The notes under the pieces: generated by a model | What the model was told of the DNA's origin: nothing | Seen by the model: only the letters and a program-made list of their open reading frames with translations | Database searches by the model: none | DNA from: Cranoglanis bouderius | Taxonomy: Eukaryota; Chordata; Actinopteri; Siluriformes; Cranoglanididae | Assembly: GCA_023630585.1 (NCBI GenBank) | Contig: CM042552.1 | Span: 18,047,569-18,111,568 of the forward strand | Direction: 5' to 3' | Length of the DNA: 64,000 bases | Position numbers and translations under genes: made by a program | Shown: in pieces, positions 41,565-51,479 of the stretch | Numbering within the stretch: the stretch's first letter is position 1 | Layout: each line of letters opens with the position of its first letter

Positions 41565-41795
41565 TCTGCGCTTACTGTATATAGCGCATTTTAACCTTCA
41601 CAGTTCATAAAGAGTTTTACACTGTGTCTCATTCACCCATCAATGGCAGGAGAGCTACCATGCAAGAAGAGCAACTTGGGGTTCAGTGCCTTGCCCAAGG
41701 ACACTTCGGCACATGGAGTCATGTGGGCTGGGAATCCAACCACCAACCCTACAATTACTGGACAACCCACTCTACCACCTGAGCCACAGTCACCC
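41565..41795 (-). repeat. Fish tRNA-headed interspersed repeat
   Basis: AAATGGTCTGCGCTTACTG, TTTACACTGTGTCTCATTC, CAACTTGGGGTTCAGTGCC, GCCCAAGGACACTTCGGC, ATGGAGTCATGTGGGCTGGG and then CCACTCTACCACCTGAGCCA form a sequence found throughout teleost genomes. Read on the minus strand it starts with a tRNA-like head: A-box TGGCTCAGGTGG region and B-box GGTTGGATTCCC at 41742-41731. Inserted into the CCCTAAA satellite. Confidence 0.85.
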
Positions 41796-42123
41796 ATTAC
41801 ACGAAACCCAACACCCTAAATCCTTCTTCAGGAATATGTACCATGTTTAAACAATGCTGCATAGCATGGTGAGTGCCTGAAACCCTAAACCTTAAACTCT
41901 TCTACAGGAGTGTGCACCATCGTTACATCATCTTGTAGCACTTGTCCCCTGTACCCTAAACCCATCTACAATTATGGTACCATTATTTTTGCAAGATTTA
42001 ACAATCTTGTAGCTCACTTTGAGTGTCCTAAACCCTACCACCTAAACCCTTCTGCTAAATCATGCACCATTGTTGATGATTGTTGAGAACAATGATCTTG
42101 TTCTTCATAACGAGTCCCTAAAT

Positions 42124-42317
42124 CAGGGGTGTCCAATCTTATCCGGAAAGGGCCGGTGCAGGTTTTCATTCCAACCAAGCAGTAGCCACACCTGAGTCTA
42201 CTGAAACCCAAGTTCAACTAATTAAACAGGTGGAATCAGGTGTGGCTCCTGCTTGGTTGAAATGAAAAGAAACCTGCACCTGCACTGGACCTTTGAGGAT
42301 AAGATTGGACACGCCTG
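42124..42317. mobile_element. hAT-type MITE, 194 bp, with perfect 8-bp target duplication
   Basis: It starts CAGGGGTGTCCAATCTTATC and ends with the complement GATAAGATTGGACACGCCTG. The whole element is a near palindrome (inner GGTGCAGGTTT opposite AAACCTGCACC; CCAACCAAGCAG opposite CTGCTTGGTTG). It is flanked on both sides by the identical octamer CCCTAAAT (42116-42123 and 42318-42325). An 8-bp duplication with CAG-type ends is diagnostic of hAT insertions. It has no coding capacity and would depend on a transposase in trans. The target is a CCCTAAA word of the satellite. Confidence 0.95.
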
Positions 42318-42440
42318 CCCTAAATGCTATATCCTACACCTCAAAAACCCCTATACACTACATCCGTAAACCCTTCTATAGAAGTGCATACCATTGTTTG
42401 ACTATTTTAGAGCTCACAATCCCCCTAAACCTTAAACCTT

Positions 42441-43369
42441 TTTTTCCACATCTGTTATATTGGACTTACTAAAGTCGATTCAGGAATGTTATTTAACCAC
42501 CTAGAAATGAACTGTATAGCCATTCTAATGCTAATTCTGCTAATTTACCTTGTCATTTCAGCAGAAATAATACAAATCTAATTTTATTAATTCTAAAGAC
42601 CTGTCCTGGGTCAGTGGTACAGAATATTGCTAAGTAGTGCACACTACTGCAGGATTAAATGAAAATGATCTGAGCTGATGGCCGAACATTTCCCAAGTCA
42701 ACATTAAGGCAAACGTTCGAGAGCAAACTTTAATTCACGCAGCGCTTCTTAATGCAAATAGACACAGGCTTATGATGAAGGCAAAGCGACAGATTGAGCC
42801 TCCTGAATAATTAAGAAAGACATTTGGGTCTTTTTTTTTTCTCCAGTTATGACCTCTTTTAAATTAGCACTAAAGTGACTCCATGCTAATTCCAATTCAC
42901 GTCTGTTAAGCTAATTTACCTTTTAAAGTGTAGCGAGATGGCCGTTAGGTGAAATTACTGATAAAACACTTTCCCTTGTTATAACACATTCGGTACACAA
43001 CCATCTGAAAATTAGTCACAGAGATTGAAGGATAAACACATTCATGAGGCATTAGCATGTCACACTATCTCAATGACCCCCTGCTATTCATTAGTGTGCT
43101 GTAAAATGGATTATATGAAGCAAAGAAAGGAATAAAGTGGGTATAATTTTATTTAATGCCGTAACAAATAGCAGATCTGTTCATTTCCACAACATGGCTG
43201 AGCATTTAAAGAGTCCTAAGTGAATGCTAATGCGAACATAGACAAGTTTTTACATGAATAATACAGTGATGTTTATCTCTTGTCTTTTATTGGTCAGGAA
43301 TAAACAAGCCCACATCGCAGCCATGCTTTCATTTAAAAGAATGAGGTCACATTTTACCTGTAGCTTAGA
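42441..43369. other. Unassigned sequence
   Basis: No gene or known repeat recognised. Motifs TGCTAATTC/GCTAATTTACC recur at 42520-42560 and 42880-42930, a weak internal duplication. Confidence 0.3.
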
Positions 43370-44480
43370 TTAGTGTGAGGGAAAACTTTAGTTTAAGCTA
43401 ACATTAAAGTAAGATGAAACTTTAGCATGTAATTAAATTAATGGGACGGAAAACGCTTACTTTAACGCAAATGAAAGGATTTATCTAAAACTAACATTAT
43501 TGTGGGGAAAATCTTTATCGCGAGAGGAGATTATCTCAGGCTAGCATTATTGTGTGGTAAATCTTTAGCTAAGCTAAAATTACTGTGAGTTAAATTTCAG
43601 CTCAGCGTAACATTAAATATAAGCTAAAACGTTGTGTGAAGAAACAATGTGTTTAAGCTTAAGCTGTTTTTGATGTAAAGGCAATTTTACTTTAGCTGCG
43701 CTAACATTACTGTCAGATAAAAAATGTACCCTAGGCTTATATTAAGGTTGGTTTTAGCTAAGTTTAGTGTGAGGTGAAATTGTGATGGAAAATGTTGGTT
43801 TAAGCTGTTTTTTTTTTTAACTTAAAGAATAAAATATCTGAGTATGCGTTAAAACTTTAGCTAAGCCATTGTTACTGTTACTGTTCAAACTTTCAAAGGT
43901 AACCGTAGTATAGGCAAAATTTTTGCTCGAGGTAATATTAGTGCAAGGAAAAGTTTAAACTCGATATTATGATATTAGTGTGAGGTTTAAAAACCTAGCA
44001 TTAAGGTTGCATTTAAGGTCTATTTGAGGTAAAATGCTAGCTAAGATAACATCACTCTGAGGAAAAACATTACATCTTACTTAAGGTTGGTTTAAGCTAG
44101 GATTGTGAGAATAAATATCTTAAAAGCTTACACTAATTTTAACATAAAGGAAAAATATATCACAAGCTAGGATTGGTGTGTGGTAAGCTAGCGTTATTGT
44201 GAGGTAAAAATGTACCTTAACCTAACATTAAGATTGATTTAAACTAAGATATGAACGAGTTAAAACTTTACGTTTTTCCAACATTATTGTGAAGGAAACC
44301 TTTAAGCTAATTATATCTTGAAGGAAAGAAAATAACTTAAGCAAGTGTAAAGTAAGTTTCTAGCTAGGTTAATATTACCGTGAGGAAAAAATTTAAGATG
44401 AGAAAAAAAAATCTTAAGATGAGATTAGAGTGAGGTAGAAAAAAATGTTCCGGCTAACGTTGTTGTGAGAGAAAACAATT
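43370..44480. repeat. Degenerate tandem array, unit about 45 bp
   Basis: Each unit is a variant of GCTAACATTATTGTGAGG followed by TAAAACTTTAGCTTAA. About two dozen diverged units can be followed from 43370 (ATTAGTGTGAGGGAAAACTTTAG) to 44480. Substitutions and indels are high, so it is an old array. There are no open frames of note. Confidence 0.85.
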
Positions 44481-44639
44481 ACAGGTTAGCAGTATTTTCA
44501 GGCATCACAATTTTTTTTTTAAATATGTAAAAATATGTATACTATTTTGTGCATTTCTATATGCCAACATTATAACACATGATCAATATAAGGGCCTGGT
44601 TCAAAAATAAAACAACAACAAATACTGTATCATATCTGC
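44481..44639. other. Unassigned AT-rich spacer
   Basis: Poly(T) and AATATGTAAAAATATGTATA words; nothing recognised. Confidence 0.3.
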
Positions 44640-45000
44640 ATCTGACTTGCTGCTGCTAACCGCTAAGCAGGGTTTGCTAATTATCAACAGTGTGTGCGGA
44701 TTGTGAGGACGCAAACGTTAATATAAGTGGGATAATAATTGGCGAAGCGGCGGCGTCTGAAGCAGAGCCGCAGCTGTTCGCCTCAGATTGGAGAGTTGGA
44801 AGATAAATCTCGGTATGAATTAGCGGCGGATTTTCATCTCCGCCGAGGACAGATCCTCATCTCTCCCAGATTCGATTTGGACTCGTCACCGTGGTTTTGC
44901 GCTGTCAGACACCACAGAGACATTAAAGTGGGAGAAAATGGTGGCTTCTACTCGCCGATCCATCACCCTTTGTGCAATCTGTAACTGTGAAATGTGAAAA
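44640..45000. other. CpG-bearing low-repeat block, candidate conserved non-coding element
   Basis: Clean, repeat-free sequence with GGCGAAGCGGCGGCGTCTG, GAATTAGCGGCGGATTTTC and AGATTCGATTTGGACTCG. It also has GTTTGCTAATTATCAAC, a homeodomain core, at 44673-44689. An 81-codon plus-strand frame (44739-44984) has no domain. The block stands out from flanking repeats. Confidence 0.3.
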
Positions 45001-45539
45001 TAATAAACAAAGACTCGTGACACTTCAATCAAACGCAGGCATACAAAGCGGATATGAACGATTTTGCCCATTGGTAACTCCGCCCACATTCTCAGCACCT
45101 TTAGTTCCGGTAGTTTCTCATCGAAATTCTTTTTGTTTCATTGTAGTTTTGTTCTTCTTTATGTTCCATCGTCTAACTAGCACTTTTTTTTTTTTTTTAT
45201 TTGCTAGCCACACTGGGGTCATTCCTATGTTCCCAGGGTCCTATGTTCCCCAGATTTATATGGCACATAATGGCACAATATTACTGCATGGGTATTTGGA
45301 AATTTACAGCCATTGGCTCCTATAAGAAAAAAAAACAGGTGCCAAATGATTTTTTTAAGTGCCAGTGACACTTACTTTCAGTCATCCTGTCACTTGTGTA
45401 CGTCTGGCCTCTTTTTACAGCGTCTGCATTTTCATCCACGTTCACTTAAAGTGGGAACTGAACGTCTTTCCCAACTTGAGAACTATAAGAATTGTTCTTT
45501 ACACAGAATCTGAGCCAGTGTCACTGATTATAATTATGT
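45001..45539. other. Unassigned sequence with poly(T) at about 45186-45199
   Basis: Frames of 66-117 codons overlap without domains. No gene recognised. It may contain more of the hAT relic at its right. Confidence 0.3.
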
Positions 45540-46122
45540 CAGCATCACTTGGCCATGGAGTGGCGTTTGGCCTCCTCCTCGGCGTTGCAGAAAGCCAGCG
45601 TTTGACACATGGTTCAGGATCAAACTGTTCAAGTGATGGGCCTCTCAGTGCCGATCCTGATCAAGTCTTCCCAGGTTGAATTGCGTACTTTTGATCTGAT
45701 CCCGTTTTGAGCCGAAAAGCCACGTTCGCACTGAGCAGCCGATATTGGTAGGACAAGCAAAATCTCAACTAGATGCATTCTGCTCAAAGCACATGCTGCG
45801 TCGTTGTCATACGTCTTGCACACATCCGGTCAATTTTTCTTCGCTAGTAATTTCTGAGAGGTAAATTTGAAATGGTACGTTCTGGTAATGAACACACAAT
45901 AAATTTTTTCGGTCACAAATGTGACCGTTTTAGCCCTGGAGCCAAGCAAATGTTTAATTTCGTTGGTTTTAAATGAAAAACAACTGTAATCCTGATAGTA
46001 TTCCCATTTATTTTATTTTATTTTTTTACAAAATGTACCTGTAATCTAGGTACTAGCGGAATTAGTAATAACGGATTACAGTTACCAGTGTTTTGTATCC
46101 TGAATACGTAACGCCGTTACAT
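45540..46122 (-). mobile_element. hAT transposon relic
   Basis: It contains a minus-strand hAT C-terminal dimerisation segment (listed separately). On the right it has GGATTACAGTTACCAGTG and AACGCCGTTACATCTAG, words like those at 30310-30370 and suggestive of a hAT element end at about 46122. The interior between is highly degraded. The left boundary near 45540 is arbitrary. Confidence 0.6.
45629..45823 (-). pseudogene. hAT transposase C-terminal (hATC dimerisation) remnant
   Basis: The 64-codon minus-strand frame contains VEILLVLPISAAQCERGFSA, then QNGIRSKVRNSTWEDLIRI. This corresponds to the hallmark of the hATC domain: hydrophobic strand, P-(V/I)-S-x-A-x-(C/A)-E-R-x-F-S, then a basic K-x-R-x-x-(L/W) segment. 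That domain mediates transposase dimerisation and is also seen in domesticated proteins of the ZNF862/KIAA1586 type. The frame ends shortly after in stops, and no RNase H-like catalytic core is visible upstream. I judge it transposon debris rather than a domesticated gene. Confidence 0.75.
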
Positions 46123-47461
46123 CTAGCTTGTGTCCATTTGAAAAGAATGATCTTGTGATGCATTATTCTGGTTTTGCTGATGGAATTTCACAGGAATAGG
46201 AGGAATATAGGAGGTTTTACAGTGTTTTACTCTCCAGAAGCGAGAAGCCATCTCTCTCTCTCTTTCTCTCTCTCTCTTTTTTCTTTGTAGTAATCGTTCC
46301 CACACATCTGGGCGAAGGAAAAGGACAGAGATGTTATCCTCTGTCTCTCCACACCTTTATCAGCACCTGAGTGACAGAAAGCAGCAGGAAGCATCGAATC
46401 ATCAGCCACCGATTGTGAACTTCACAAGAGTTCAAAAGGTCATGGCAAAAAAAATAATAAAAAATAGACTCTCACTCAGTGCTTCCCACGGACTAGAGTG
46501 GACTTGAGGGAACTTCCAGGCTGGTGGAAGTGCAGTTTGGCTCATAGTGGTTAGGTTGTAGGGAAAATGAACTATATATATATATATATATATATCAAAC
46601 AGTGCTGCGTAATTCTCATATTATATTCAGAGCATTTACATGCATGGAAATGATAAATGTTTGGGCTGGTTCGGACATGGAACAAGATGTTTAGATTAAT
46701 TTTATGACAGTTCTTCAGTACGACCCTCTTTAGATATGTTATATATACATCCTGCCCCGAACTGGACGTGGAGATTTGGACAGACACTTGGATGTTATTC
46801 ATATCGTTTCACATCTTAAACGTGGCGACAGTAAATCAGACAGCGGATGTGATTTCATTCATTTAGGCTCAATTCATTTGTTTCAGTATGAAATAAGGAT
46901 TTGTCCAGCTATTTTTGGAATAAAAATATTTTACTTCTGACTAAATCTGACTAAAGCAAAAGCAGGTTTAAGCAGATTTTCTAAAATTAACTCTCCTGTT
47001 GAACGAATTTGTCCAATTTGCTATTTTCCCTCTATCGTAACTATGCTTTCTCTCATCTGACGGGCATAATGCTTAATGACTTTGTCCAGAATGTGTGCCT
47101 GAATGATAAATGGTTGTGGTGGCTTGTCGGTAGTTTGTTCTCTCTCTTTATCTCACTGTCCTCCACACCAACACAAAGATATAATCAGGGTTTCCAGGGT
47201 CACAGAAAGTGGGCTAGTTTTTGGGCAAGGCTGCAGGTGGAAAAAGTCCAGAGGTAGCGATTTTTAGGCGGGGCGGTCGGGAGGGGGCGGTCGTTTGGTG
47301 AGCTATTTGTTAAAACTAGTCTGCGGCTGCCAAGATCTGTTTTTGAAGCAAATACAAATCTAATACATTTCTAATTAAAACAAAAAACAAAAAAAACAAA
47401 CAAATGTTATGACAAACAAAGGGATGTGCGAGTGCACACCGTGTATGTATGCTGTACAGAA
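46123..47461. other. Unassigned sequence with microsatellites
   Basis: (CT)n at about 46251-46280 with interruptions, (AT)n at 46573-46595. 47210-47310 is G-rich (GGCGGGGCGGTCGGGAGGGGGCGG), which could form a G-quadruplex. No gene recognised. Confidence 0.35.
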
Positions 47462-47850
47462 TAGAGGTTGACCAATAGTGAATTTTACCGATACCGATAA
47501 CTAGGTCGGGCGGTACCTGCCAATAACCGAATTAATCAACCGATAATTTTTAAAATTGATACTGAATGAAAACATAACACGCAAAGAAAAATATTGCTGA
47601 ACTTTATTACAAAGGTAAACAGAACTGACTGTACCATGAAAACGTACTGTACTTTTTTTTAACGAAATAATTATATAAATATTAATATACGTTAACTATT
47701 AATGCATTTTAAAGTAAATAAAAGATATACATCCAAACTGAACCAAAAAGTAACGCTCCCAATCACAAATGCAAATACAGACATCCAAAATGAATTAAAA
47801 AAAAAAAAAAAAACACTTCAAATAACACAAGAAAATTTGTCAGTGATAGT
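47462..47850. repeat. Dispersed teleost repeat (CCGATACCGATAACT type)
   Basis: AATAGAGGTTGACCAATAG, TTTTACCGATACCGATAAC, CCAATAACCGAATTAATC and AACCGATAATTTTTAAAATT form a sequence I recognise as widespread in fish genomes and probably a non-autonomous DNA transposon. The right boundary is vague, and no transposase is present. Confidence 0.5.
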
Positions 47851-48662
47851 ATTTATTTTGCCTCGAGAGGCCGCTCTCGTATTGTATAATGACAGCGGAC
47901 CCTTCTCGGAATCTACAAAACCGAATCTTACTCAAGAAAACGAGTGGTATAATTTCATGTATGCGGCGTACTGTATATTCACTGTAAGTACCACAAAGGA
48001 ATGTAAATCTTGTGATAATGACTAGGGATTGGGTGGCAGAGTCATCGCTCTGTCATTCCAGGAGCTCACATCTACGCCAATGAGCCCTGATGCCACTGGG
48101 GTCAGTAACCCCAAAGCAACGTCTAATATCTGATAACAATTAACACCGTGTAGAGGCGCAAGACATGGCAAAAAAAAAAAAAAAGGTGCAAGCAAATGCA
48201 GTGTAAACAGGACACTAATTTGATTATAATCTTAGTGTTTGATAATTAAAGTGAAATAAAAAGCACTTCTCGCTAGTGCACTCAGACTTTTGCAGCCTAC
48301 ATTAGCGTTAGGGGACATGAATTAAATTTCTGCCATGTGTCGATGGGACGCAGCTGTCGTACGCCACTGAGTCACAAACAGCAGGAATGGGAGCGACAAT
48401 TCACAGACTACAAATGCGATCTGGAAACGGTGTGGTGCACGGCGCCAGATACTCGCAGATGGCACAGTGACAGACGGGCAGAGAGATTAGAGCGCCGACC
48501 GGCAGCTGAGCGAAGGGGAGAAGGAAAAAAAAAAAAAGAAAGAAAAGTCGAGACACCACACACTCGCTACACAGAGACAAGTGTGTGAGGACATGCCAAG
48601 AAAATAATAATGTACTCTGTAATACAGGATGTATTCCGGACTGAAAATGTCAGACAGACATA
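47851..48662. other. Unassigned sequence
   Basis: Poly(A) runs at about 47796-47814 and 48171-48184. The 48320-48560 part is CpG-richer (GGCGCCAGATACTCGCAG, GCGCCGACCGGCAGCTGAGC), and an 83-codon plus-strand frame there has no domain. Confidence 0.3.
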
Positions 48663-49095
48663 CACTGCCTTGCATAAGTATTCACCCCCATGATATTTTG
48701 TCTTGTTACAACCTGGAACTGAAATGGACTTTATTGAGATTAGAGTTCAGAGATTAGTCAGAGAAGCAACCAAGAGGACAAGGGTAACTCTGACGGCGCT
48801 GAAGAGGTCCACAGCTCAGTGGGTCAAGCCGGTCACAGGGCAACCATAGTCCGGATACTCCACGAAGCTGGGCTTTATGCGGTGAGGAGAGGTGAGCCAT
48901 ATACAATTATATTTGGAGTGTACTAGAACGCATGACTCATCAAACATGCGGAAAAGGGGTTCTCTTGTCTGATGAGACTTTTAACTAACTTTTTTAGCCT
49001 TGGTAGAAAGTGCTACGGATGGCAGAAACCCAACACTCTGAGAACACCATTCGCACAGTGAAGCATGGTGGCGGTGGTATCATATTGAGAGTTAC
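48663..49095 (+). mobile_element. Tc1-like transposon fragment, internally deleted (copy H)
   Basis: It begins with CACTGCCTTGCATAAGTATT and CACCCCCATGATATTTTGTC, a known Tc1 terminal-repeat type. It then jumps to transposase sequence: LVREATKRTRVTLTALKRST, ATIVRILHEAGLYAVRR (with frameshifts), WSDET-like TTGTCTGATGAGAC near 48966, and NTIRTVKHGGGG near 49037-49075. The second and third catalytic regions and the right arm are missing. Non-functional. Confidence 0.85.
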
Positions 49096-49199
49096 CCTTC
49101 TGCTGCTGTCGATGGTCCCGTACAGATACCCTAAAGATCTCACCCATAATCTTAGCTTTGTACATAAGACGTTCCGTGCTCATCCCAGGACGTATCCCC
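49096..49199. other. Unassigned junction
   Basis: Short stretch between a Tc1 fragment and a LINE-like tail; not assigned. Confidence 0.3.
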
Positions 49200-49455
49200 A
49201 ATTTGCCGTTACTCTTTTACACCCTGTAAGCTGTAATGATCTAATAATCCTACTATCCATTGTGACCCAGAAGAGAATGGCTTCCTTTAGGACAATTAAG
49301 GTATGTTCCGCATGCCTTCTCAGGGAGTTTTTCCTCACTTGTCATTAGGGATCGAAATCTACATCTATGTATATCCGGATTTCTGTAACGCTGCTTTGGG
49401 ACAACGTTGTTAAAAGTGCTATACGGATAACATTGAATTGAAGTGAATTGAATGT
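49200..49455 (+). repeat. Ostariophysan LINE-like 3' tail repeat, forward copy
   Basis: The core is CTCAGGGAGTTTTTCCTCAC, GTCATTAGGGATCGAAATC, GCTGCTTTGGGACAACG and TTGTTAAAAGTGCTATACG, finishing in ATTGAATTGAAGTGAATTGA, the complement of the (AATTC)n tail at 38499. Same family as 38499-38800, opposite orientation. Confidence 0.8.
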
Positions 49456-49767
49456 GACGTGGCACAAAGTGGCTCACTTTGCACGGGCACGAGGATTAAA
49501 TTGATTCTGACGGCTATTTAAACATTTACGTTGACAGAGCGAGAGAAATTGGTACGTGTCAGCAGCAAGACAAGGCTAGCGGGTCTACATCCGAATAGTA
49601 ATAATACATTACACGAACAAAGGTGGTCTATGCGAGTCGTAAATTAGACACATTATTCCACACCACTCCAACCTCGCTGTATGGGCGAGTGATGAATAAT
49701 GGTCAGCATGTTTACTTGACAAAGTCATTAAAAAAAAAAAAAAACACACACATGTACATGTACATGT
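49456..49767. other. Unassigned sequence
   Basis: Poly(A) at about 49730-49743 followed by CATGTACATGTACATGTG, a palindromic hexamer repeat. No gene recognised. Confidence 0.3.
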
Positions 49768-49927
49768 GGTCTAACATTTCTTCAGTTCCCCAGTCACGAC
49801 TTGGGTTCCAACATGCAATCGGATCCCATTTATTGTTTGACGTGCAAAAATGAAAGAAAAAAAAACTCATAACCATGGTTTGGAATGAAGCTTGGAATGA
49901 AGTAGTAGTGATCATTGGTACCTCTGG
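49768..49927 (+). repeat. Dispersed repeat, copy 2 of 2
   Basis: Collinear with 37755-37962: ATTTCTTCAGTTCCCCAGTC, AAAATGAAAGAAAAAAA, GATCATTGGTACCTCTGG. It has an extra internal duplication (TGGAATGAAGCTTGGAATGA). It stops at a junction directly before the CCATCC repeat. Confidence 0.7.
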
Positions 49928-49936
49928 TGAGTGCTC

Positions 49937-50160
49937 CATCCATCCATCCATCCATCCATCCATCCATTTTCTGTACTGCGTATCCTGCACAGGGTTGTGG
50001 GGGAACCTGGAGCCTATCCCAGGGAACTTGGGGCACAAGTCGGGGGACACCATGGGCAAGGTGCCAACCCATCGCAGGGCACAAACAGACACGCGCTCGC
50101 ACACCCGTTCACACACTATGGACAATTTAGAGATGCCAAATCAGCCTACGACACGTCTTT
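49937..50160 (+). repeat. (CCAT)n plus fish retroposon tail sequence
   Basis: Eight CCAT units are followed by TTTTCTGTACTGCGTATCC, ACAGGGTTGTGGGGGAACC, GCCTATCCCAGGGAACTTGG and GTGCCAACCCATCGCAGGG, a sequence dispersed in teleost genomes and probably a LINE or SINE 3' region. Three overlapping frames of 71-95 codons derive from it. Confidence 0.75.
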
Positions 50161-50776
50161 AATCAAACCCCCAACCCTGGAGGTTATGTGTATAAGGTGT
50201 GTATAAGTCATATAGCGTGCTGTCGGCTATGCAATTTGGCTACGACCGTTTCTCATCAGACTGGCCACGCCCACAAGTGACAAGAGTAGGGCTCTCTACA
50301 CACCCACAACAGACAAACTACAAGCTAATGTAAATGCAGGGCAAGACAAATGCAAGACACACACACACACACACTCTTCCACACACACAATGAATTGATG
50401 AGTGGGGTGCAGAGAGAAAAGCATTCCTCTTATCTTTAGATTTCTCTTAAGTAATGTGTAAACAGCGTTCCTCTCTGCACGCAGATGTGTTAAAGCCGTT
50501 AATAAGTGCCGGAGCATTCGAGTTTCTCGACTGCGTACGATGTTTGCGCTGCGCTAGCCGAGTGCGTCGTGGATTAATAGCATCGTATTAATATGGAGAT
50601 CAGTGTTTGTAATTCTCAAAACAAAGACATTCATCATAATTACACACGAGAGTGAAGGAACGAGGCGGTTCGACACGAAAGCAGAGGGATGTCGAGTTTC
50701 ATCTTGCAGTGAACCAACATAACAGACACAAAGTTTTCTTTAAAAGTCTGATAACAATGTTTACCGATAATAGTCT

Positions 50777-50778
<2 letters not shown>
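50161..50778. other. Unassigned; (CA)n at about 50357-50374 and a low-repeat block
   Basis: 50490-50640 is repeat-free with GTTTCTCGACTGCGTACG, GCGCTAGCCGAGTGCGTCG and GCATCGTATTAATATGG, suggesting a possible conserved element. No gene recognised. Confidence 0.3.

Positions 50779-50812
<34 letters not shown>
50779..50812. repeat. (CA)n microsatellite
   Basis: Perfect run of about 17 CA units. Confidence 0.95.
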
Positions 50813-50817
<5 letters not shown>

Positions 50818-50999
50818 AGCCTTGCTCTCATGGTCCTTAGTATTTCATCTCCATCACATTCTTCTCTCTCTCGCCGCCTCATTAAAATCTCGCCTCGAAC
50901 TGCGCGCAACTTCCATTACGCATTCATAGTTTTGTTGTTCATTTATTTATTTATTATTTCTTCAGAGAAATGTCCACCTTTTTGTCTCGCTAAAGCCTG
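50813..50999. other. Unassigned spacer
   Basis: Contains a short (ATTT)n run at 50940-50956. Nothing else seen. Confidence 0.3.
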
Positions 51000-51265
51000 A
51001 GTCTTCCTCCGCTAATGAGGACGCACCCGAAAGCCGGCTGCGTTCCCATCTGAAGCTTGTGCTTCCCCCACACACTTTCTTTGTGCTTTCCCCTCGGGTT
51101 GCGCCCTACTAAGTCGCACTCGGCCGATTGCCGGCTTGATGAAGGCACTAGCGAGGAGGGAGGATAACGAGGCGGCGGAGATGAGCCCCGAGCCAATCGA
51201 GGGCTGCGTCTCAAATCCACACCGGATCGCCAGTCGTTAGGAGACGAGGCCTCCGAAGGCGGATT
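51000..51265. promoter_or_regulatory. CpG-island-like block
   Basis: About two dozen CpG dinucleotides fall in roughly 260 bp, for example AACGAGGCGGCGGAG, CACTCGGCCGATTGCCGG and GGATCGCCAGTCG, far above the surrounding density. It contains GAGCCAATCGAGG, an inverted-CCAAT-like word at 51192-51204. A 122-codon minus-strand frame spans it but has no domain and may be a GC effect. It could be a promoter island or a conserved element; no transcript evidence is available. Confidence 0.35.
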
Positions 51266-51479
51266 TATCCGAGTGAGCAAAAATGAGGTCAGGCTTTGCA
51301 TCAAGACTTTGATGTGGAGAGTTTCGAAAAGTTCTTTAGGCTTTTTAAAGAAAAACAAAAAAGTTTCTGCCTTTACTGAAAAGTCTCATGAACTTTATAT
51401 GTTTTTTAACCTCTTCACATGTTCTGTTTCACACATTCTCTCATGTAGTGCATGTGTTTTTTAACCGTCATTATTTGCA
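51266..51479. other. Unassigned spacer
   Basis: Transition from the CpG-rich block to the AT-rich array; no feature recognised. Confidence 0.3.

Larger units (their letters stand above)
40210..42440. repeat. CCCTAAA-rich satellite, about 70-bp monomers organised as 140-bp dimers
   Basis: The monomer consists of GTGAGT-CCCCTAAACCCTACACCCTAAACCCTTCTTCAGGAGTGTGTACCAT-type sequence ending in a TCTCATGG word (described piecewise). Edge copies at 40217-40380 are 77-80 bp monomers. Between 40400 and 41560 two monomer variants alternate, giving a dimer repeated about every 140 bp. CATGGTTAAACCATG, a 15-bp inverted repeat, starts near 40421, 40563, 40705, 40963, 41105 and 41247, with decayed versions near 40829, 41389 and 41519. 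A SINE-like repeat (41565-41795) and a hAT MITE (42124-42317) interrupt the diverged right part. It resembles plant-type telomere repeat CCCTAAA only in short words. Confidence 0.93.

Noticed and set aside
40210..42440. Interstitial telomere repeat (CCCTAA)
   Set aside because: The words are CCCTAAAC/CCCTAAA embedded in 70-140 bp units, without pure (CCCTAA)n runs; it is a satellite, not a fused telomere.
45629..45823. Domesticated hAT-derived host gene
   Set aside because: Only 64 codons of the hATC domain are open; no catalytic core, splice sites or start context were found, so it is treated as a relic.
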